A stretch of DNA of 64,000 nt, from positions 5,270,001-5,334,000 of the forward strand of contig NZ_CP151726.1 of assembly GCF_038443385.1 (NCBI RefSeq), in the 5' to 3' direction. The position numbers were made by a program, and so were the translations under genes. Shown one piece after another: positions 59,743-64,000 of this stretch. Numbering within the stretch: position 1 is the first letter of the stretch; every line of letters starts with the position of its first letter. The notes under the pieces were generated by a model. The model saw only the letters and a list, made by a program, of their open reading frames with translations. It was not told the DNA's origin and searched no databases. This stretch comes from Stieleria varia. Its GTDB lineage: Bacteria > Planctomycetota > Planctomycetia > Pirellulales > Pirellulaceae.

Positions 59743-60937
59743 TTCCGGCCTCCAGAATAGGAAGAATCGTGGCCAACAACAGAAAACCGACCAACGCGGC
59801 CAAGACAAGGATTAGCACGGGTTCCAACAGCGAAGTCAACCGCTCCGACGTCGTCGCCACCTGTCCATCATAGTCGTCCGCTAGCCGAAAGAGCATCTCG
59901 TCCAATTTGCCTGAGTCCTGACCGACGGAAAACACACGCACCGCCAACGGAGGAAAAACTCCTGTACTGGCCATCGCATCAGCAATCTCGACCCCCGCTG
60001 AAATTCGCTCGCCACACTCGCCGAGCGCTCTCTTGAATACTCGATTGCCGATCGACTGACCAGCCAAGTCAACCGCGCGCGGTAAATCAACGCCGCTTCG
60101 CGTCAACGTGCCGATGATCGTCGCAATCCGCGATACATTCTGCTTGATCGACATCGACCCGACCACCGGCAACCGCAGCACTGCGGAATGACACAGCTCT
60201 TTTCCTCGCTCAGATCGCAACACCAAATACAACCCAACAGCGCCGACCCCCGCCCCTGCGAGCAACCACCAACGGTAGCCCAGCAAGACGTCACTGATCG
60301 CCTTGGCCACTCGCGTCGGCCATGGAAGCTCGGTCAGTGTTTCTTGCAAGTTCTCCAACAAAGGCGGCAACACCGACGTCATCAGAAACACCGCGGCCGC
60401 CGTTCCAAAGCAAACCAAGAACAACGGATAAATCAACGCGGTGGTCACCGCGTCGCGAAACCGCATCTGCCGCTGTTTGAATTCCGCCAATTGCTGCAAC
60501 ACCGAATCCAACGTCCCTGAATTCTCTCCCACCGCAACCATGTGAACCGAAGCAGCGTCAAACAGATCGGGACGTTCAGCCAATGCGTCGGCCAAAGATG
60601 CTCCCGCGGCAACACGATCATGAACACCGAGGATCGCCGCGCGAAAGGTGCCCGTGTGTTGTTGAGCGATCGTGTCCAACGCGTCCAGAATCGGAATGCC
60701 CGCAGAAAGTAGCATGGACATCTCGTGAACCACGGTCGTCCATTGCGAAGCAGTCGACGAAAGTGAGAATCGCGACGACCAACGGCGTGAGTCTTTCTCA
60801 ACACACGGCACCAGCTTGCGCACCTGCACGCCCTGCATCCGCAACAAATCGCGAGCCTGTCTGGGCGTGTCAGCCGCGATCGTTCCTTTGATGGTCTGAC
60901 GTGACGGATCGACGCCGGTGTAAGAAAAAACTGCCAT
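59732..60937 (-). CDS. gspF: Type II secretion inner membrane protein GspF
   Basis: 401 residues, normal length. It starts MAVFSYTGVDPSRQTIKGTI, the standard GspF opening. Two repeated GspF domains follow: first FSLSSTASQWTTVVHEMSMLLSAGIPILDALD, second NVSRIATIIGTLTRSGVDLPRAVDLA. Membrane helices are at about 166-190 (ALIYPLFLVCFGTAAAVFLM), about 213-235 and the C-terminal VLILVLAALVGFLLLATILPIL. It connects the ATPase to pseudopilus assembly. It is 3 bp downstream of gspE. Confidence 0.94.
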   Translation of the reverse strand: MAVFSYTGVDPSRQTIKGTIAADTPRQARDLLRMQGVQVRKLVPCVEKDSRRWSSRFSLSSTASQWTTVVHEMSMLLSAGIPILDALDTIAQQHTGTFRAAILGVHDRVAAGASLADALAERPDLFDAASVHMVAVGENSGTLDSVLQQLAEFKQRQMRFRDAVTTALIYPLFLVCFGTAAAVFLMTSVLPPLLENLQETLTELPWPTRVAKAISDVLLGYRWWLLAGAGVGAVGLYLVLRSERGKELCHSAVLRLPVVGSMSIKQNVSRIATIIGTLTRSGVDLPRAVDLAGQSIGNRVFKRALGECGERISAGVEIADAMASTGVFPPLAVRVFSVGQDSGKLDEMLFRLADDYDGQVATTSERLTSLLEPVLILVLAALVGFLLLATILPILEAGNVM

Positions 60938-60940
60938 GAT

Positions 60941-62608
60941 CTACAGCGTCGTTACCCTCAGGACTTCGTCTAGCGTCGTCACCCCCTGATGAATCTTTAG
61001 CAAACCATCCGTCGACAACAGATGCATCCCCGCGTCGATTCCCGCTTGACGAATTTGTGACGCGTTAGCCCGACTCTGGATCAACTCTCGCGTGTTGTCG
61101 TCGATCAACAACAACTCAAACAATCCGACACGACCTCGGTATCCGGTCTGGCGGCACGCGTCACAACCGACCGGCACATAGACACCCGCAAGCTCGGATG
61201 TATCGACACCGTAGGACTTCATCAGCGAGTCAGGCGGCAAGGGTGGACGAGCCGAATTCGGCGCGGCTGGACGCTTGCATTGCCCGCACAACTTGCGGAC
61301 CAAACGCTGCGCAAGCGCGGCCACCAGCGAACTGCTGACCAGGTACGGCTCGATGTTCAAATCCAACAATCGCGTCACCGCACTGGCCGCGTCGTTAGTG
61401 TGCAACGTGCTGAAAACTAGGTGCCCGGTCAACGATGCTTGAATGGCCATCACCGCCGTCTCGCTGTCTCGGATCTCACCGACCATGATGATGTCCGGGT
61501 CCTGACGCAGAACGCTGCGCATGCCGGAGGCAAAGGTCATCCCCTTTTTTTCATTGATCTGCGTTTGGCTGATGCCATCAAGCTGGTACTCGATCGGATC
61601 CTCCAGGGTCAGCACGTTCAGATCATGTGAATTGATCTCCTGCAACGCGCCGTACAACGTCGTACTCTTTCCACTGCCTGTCGGACCGGTGACCAAAATC
61701 ATTCCGTGGTCGCGGCGAATCAACTCACGAAACCGTGACAAATAGTGCTCGGGCATCCCAAGCTCACCCAGCGTGTACAGCCGAGCGCTCTTGTCCAACA
61801 AACGGATGACGATCCGCTCGTTGTGACTTGTCGGCAAGGACGCGATTCGCAAATCAACGGTCCGGTCGCCCAGTTGCACCGTTGCCCGACCGTCTTGCGG
61901 CAACCGTTTCTCGGCAATGTTCATCTTGCCCAAGACCTTGATCCGAGACAGGACTTCTTCCTGGACGTTCTTGGGAACATCAAACGCATCGAACAACACA
62001 CCGTCGATCCGTTGACGGACCACCACGCGGTCTTCATACGGCTGGATGTGGACGTCCGATGCACCCGCTTTGACAGCGTCAAACAGCAAGTGGTTGACCA
62101 ATTGGATGATCGGCGCTCGGCCTTCCGTGTCCAACAAGTCTTCGCGACTGCCCAGTTGATCGATCTCACGTAGCACCGTGTCGCGGTCGATCGTGTCGAT
62201 CACCTGCTGCGCTTGGCTGGACCGGTCCGAGTAAGCCGCGTTGACCGCCTTGCTCAGTTCGGACGCCGTCGTCACGATCGGCTCAACGGCGCGCCCCAAC
62301 ACTCGACCGACGACATCCAGCGATTCGTAGCCGTCACGATCGCAGACCGCCACGAGAAGTTTTCCTTCGTGATCAAATCCCAGCAACCGTCGAGATCGTG
62401 CGAATGCAATCGGCAAGTATGCCAAGAAAACGGATGACGGTTTCAAGCGTGCCAGCTCGACGCAAACGGGGCATTGCAACCATTGCGCCAGCTCCCGAGT
62501 CTCTGCGGGCAAGTCCGACGCGATGTCGTCGGTGGAACTGGTGAGAACAGGTCCAACGATCGCCGCGTCTCTGTTAGCCGCACCTTCTCTGCTCGGCGCA
62601 GCCGACAT
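60941..62608 (-). CDS. gspE: Type II secretion ATPase GspE
   Basis: 555 residues from ATG 62608, which overlaps the gspD stop as TGATG; an alternative ATG at 62665 would add 19 residues. The N-terminal GspE/MshEN region is followed by Walker A TGPTGSGKSTT (about 305-313), the Asp box LNVLTLEDPIEY, Walker B RQDPDIIMVGEIRD and the His box TGHLVFSTLHTND. The zinc site is CGQC (about 437) and CDAC (about 485), with the insert PNSARPPLPPDSLMKSYGV between. This is the hexameric cytoplasmic ATPase that powers secretion. Confidence 0.95.
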   Translation of the reverse strand: MSAAPSREGAANRDAAIVGPVLTSSTDDIASDLPAETRELAQWLQCPVCVELARLKPSSVFLAYLPIAFARSRRLLGFDHEGKLLVAVCDRDGYESLDVVGRVLGRAVEPIVTTASELSKAVNAAYSDRSSQAQQVIDTIDRDTVLREIDQLGSREDLLDTEGRAPIIQLVNHLLFDAVKAGASDVHIQPYEDRVVVRQRIDGVLFDAFDVPKNVQEEVLSRIKVLGKMNIAEKRLPQDGRATVQLGDRTVDLRIASLPTSHNERIVIRLLDKSARLYTLGELGMPEHYLSRFRELIRRDHGMILVTGPTGSGKSTTLYGALQEINSHDLNVLTLEDPIEYQLDGISQTQINEKKGMTFASGMRSVLRQDPDIIMVGEIRDSETAVMAIQASLTGHLVFSTLHTNDAASAVTRLLDLNIEPYLVSSSLVAALAQRLVRKLCGQCKRPAAPNSARPPLPPDSLMKSYGVDTSELAGVYVPVGCDACRQTGYRGRVGLFELLLIDDNTRELIQSRANASQIRQAGIDAGMHLLSTDGLLKIHQGVTTLDEVLRVTTL

Positions 62609-64000
62609 CAGTGACGCGTCACGCGACTGGGCAGAGTCACCGGTTGTGGGGGAGGCGTCGGACATGGAATCAACATCGGCCCGCTACGAGGATAGTCGCC
62701 AGAAAGCTCGGCATCCTGTGTTTCGACATGAGACAAGTATTGCAGATCTCGGAACTGAGAGTCCCTCAAGATACGCGGTCGGATGAACAGAAAAAACGAA
62801 GTCGTCGAGTTGGCTTCGGTTCTTAGGCTGGTCAGCTCACGCAATATCGGCACTTTTTCAGCCCACGGCACCCCGGTGAACGTGTTGCTGTCGGTGGAGC
62901 GTTTCAGGCCCCCGACCACCACCGTCTTTCCGTCCGGGATCGTCACCACGCTGCCCAAGCTGTCGATCTGGCGCGGCGGAGGTAACGCGGCGGTGCCTTC
63001 GCCGACGAATGTGCTGAACTCGACCCGAAACTCCAATTGTAAATGGTCGTCTTCGTTAATGTGCGGCGTGACCTCGATCGTCGTACCGGCCTGCTGTGTC
63101 CCGCCCAAACTGGTCGTGGCGATCGTGTCCGCCGCATTGACGCTTTGAAATGGCACACTCGCGACGCTTTCCAGATTTCCCGTTTGATTGTCGTTGACCA
63201 AGATCTTCGGCGATGCCAACACGCGACTACGCGTGTGAGCCGATAAAGCTTGCACGATCACGTCAGCGACCTCCGGATCGATCAACACTCCGTTGAAACC
63301 CAAAGCCGGGTTGATCGTCAATGATCCGTCCGTCGGGTCGACTTCGCTCAAACCGAACGAAGTGAATTTGAACAACCGCTTGGCCCCTTGCCGATCACCG
63401 CCGGAGATCTCCACGCCCAATGAAAAGTTGTTGCTGGTGTCCACGGCCACAATGTCGGCTTCGATCAAGACCTGTGGACGTCGTTGATCCAACGATCGAA
63501 TCAGTTTTTCATACAACGGCTGCACGTTGGCTGGGGCATAGATGATCAAGCTGTTCGTGGCGACGTCTGCAGAAATCCGCGCGCCACCTGGCAACGTTGC
63601 GACCTGCCCGCCACCTGCAAATCCGCCACCTGCAAATCCGCTTCCAAATCCGTTCCCCAACGGGCCGCCGAAACCGCCAAGCTGACCGCCGGCAAAACCC
63701 GGGTTGGCAAACCCGCCCGAGTTGTTCGCGATCAATGGAGAAAGCTGACTGTTCTGATTCGCTTCGCGTTGCGGCGATGTGCTGGTGATCGGCTGAGGAG
63801 GCATGCTGACCGTCGCGTTGGGATTGAAACCCATGTTGCCCACCATCGCACCGACGGGATACACACCGCCCACGTTCAATCCGCCCAATGTCCCAAATGC
63901 ACCGGCCTGTAATCCGCCCGCTTGCGCAACGCCGCCGCTGCCGGTCGCTTGTTGCAATGCCATCAACGAATACAGCACTTCGATCGCCGTCGCGTTTTTT
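62608..64000 (-). CDS. gspD: Type II secretion secretin GspD (C-terminal part, runs off window)
   Basis: At least 464 residues; the frame remains open to base 64000, so the start is outside. It shows part of an N-domain (TAIEVLYSLMALQQATG) interrupted by a Gly/Phe/Asn-rich insert (GFAGGQLGGFGGPLGNGFGS, about 63575-63740), then NSLIIYAPANVQPLYEKLIRSLDQRRPQVLIEADIVAVD. The secretin domain follows, with VQALSAHTRSRVLASPKILVNDNQ and SVVTIPDGKTVVVGGLKRS. It forms the outer membrane channel. The C-terminus after the barrel (HVETQDAELSGDYPRSGPML) is Pro-rich. Confidence 0.93.
   Translation of the reverse strand, partial: KNATAIEVLYSLMALQQATGSGGVAQAGGLQAGAFGTLGGLNVGGVYPVGAMVGNMGFNPNATVSMPPQPITSTSPQREANQNSQLSPLIANNSGGFANPGFAGGQLGGFGGPLGNGFGSGFAGGGFAGGGQVATLPGGARISADVATNSLIIYAPANVQPLYEKLIRSLDQRRPQVLIEADIVAVDTSNNFSLGVEISGGDRQGAKRLFKFTSFGLSEVDPTDGSLTINPALGFNGVLIDPEVADVIVQALSAHTRSRVLASPKILVNDNQTGNLESVASVPFQSVNAADTIATTSLGGTQQAGTTIEVTPHINEDDHLQLEFRVEFSTFVGEGTAALPPPRQIDSLGSVVTIPDGKTVVVGGLKRSTDSNTFTGVPWAEKVPILRELTSLRTEANSTTSFFLFIRPRILRDSQFRDLQYLSHVETQDAELSGDYPRSGPMLIPCPTPPPQPVTLPSRVTRH

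Overview
The window looks like chromosomal DNA of a planctomycete of the Pirellulaceae (Rhodopirellula-like). The reasons are a giant secreted protein with the N-terminal LExRxLL signature and a C-terminal dockerin, several planctomycete-type secreted proteins, an elongated CsrA, a divergent RpoD-like sigma factor, moderate GC, and many dispersed palindromic repeats. Taxonomy is inferred from protein character only.

Layout, left to right. 1-1123 holds the 3' part of a PhoR-like sensor kinase. 1507-13932 encodes a 4141-residue extracellular repeat protein. 14700-18000 carries a beta-barrel outer membrane protein, an OsmC-family protein, a BON-domain miniprotein and a winged-helix regulator. 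18000-21092 encodes a secreted M28 metallopeptidase with propeller, PA and PDZ parts. 21100-26780 is a repeat-rich accessory stretch with an ankyrin lipoprotein, an 871-residue membrane protein and an 18-bp tandem array. It is followed by tRNA-Leu(UAA), a lipoprotein alpha/beta hydrolase, csrA, an L,D-transpeptidase and pyrE.

32195-36178 holds a nuclease-like unknown, a MITE-like element, a secreted thioredoxin-like protein and a beta-propeller/di-haem cytochrome c. 36304-40542 pairs a WXG100-like small protein with a three-module FtsK/EccC-type ATPase. This is the best candidate for an unusual, type VII-like export system. After a block of duplicated mobile repeats come a DapA-family aldolase with an IlvD/Edd sugar-acid dehydratase, glnE (whose deadenylylase half has lost its catalytic motif) and an RpoD-like sigma factor.

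49552-54107 holds a zinc-ribbon membrane protein, a PPK2 kinase, an O-antigen-ligase-like protein and a TPR lipoprotein. 54155-64000 (minus strand) is a nearly complete type II secretion operon in the order gspD-E-F-G-H-I-J-K-C-L-M. It is tightly overlapped except for a palindrome cluster between gspK and gspC, and gspD runs off the right edge.

At least six dispersed repeat families with hairpin or terminal-inverted-repeat structure fill most intergenic gaps. No transposase gene was found, so these elements are presumably mobilised in trans.
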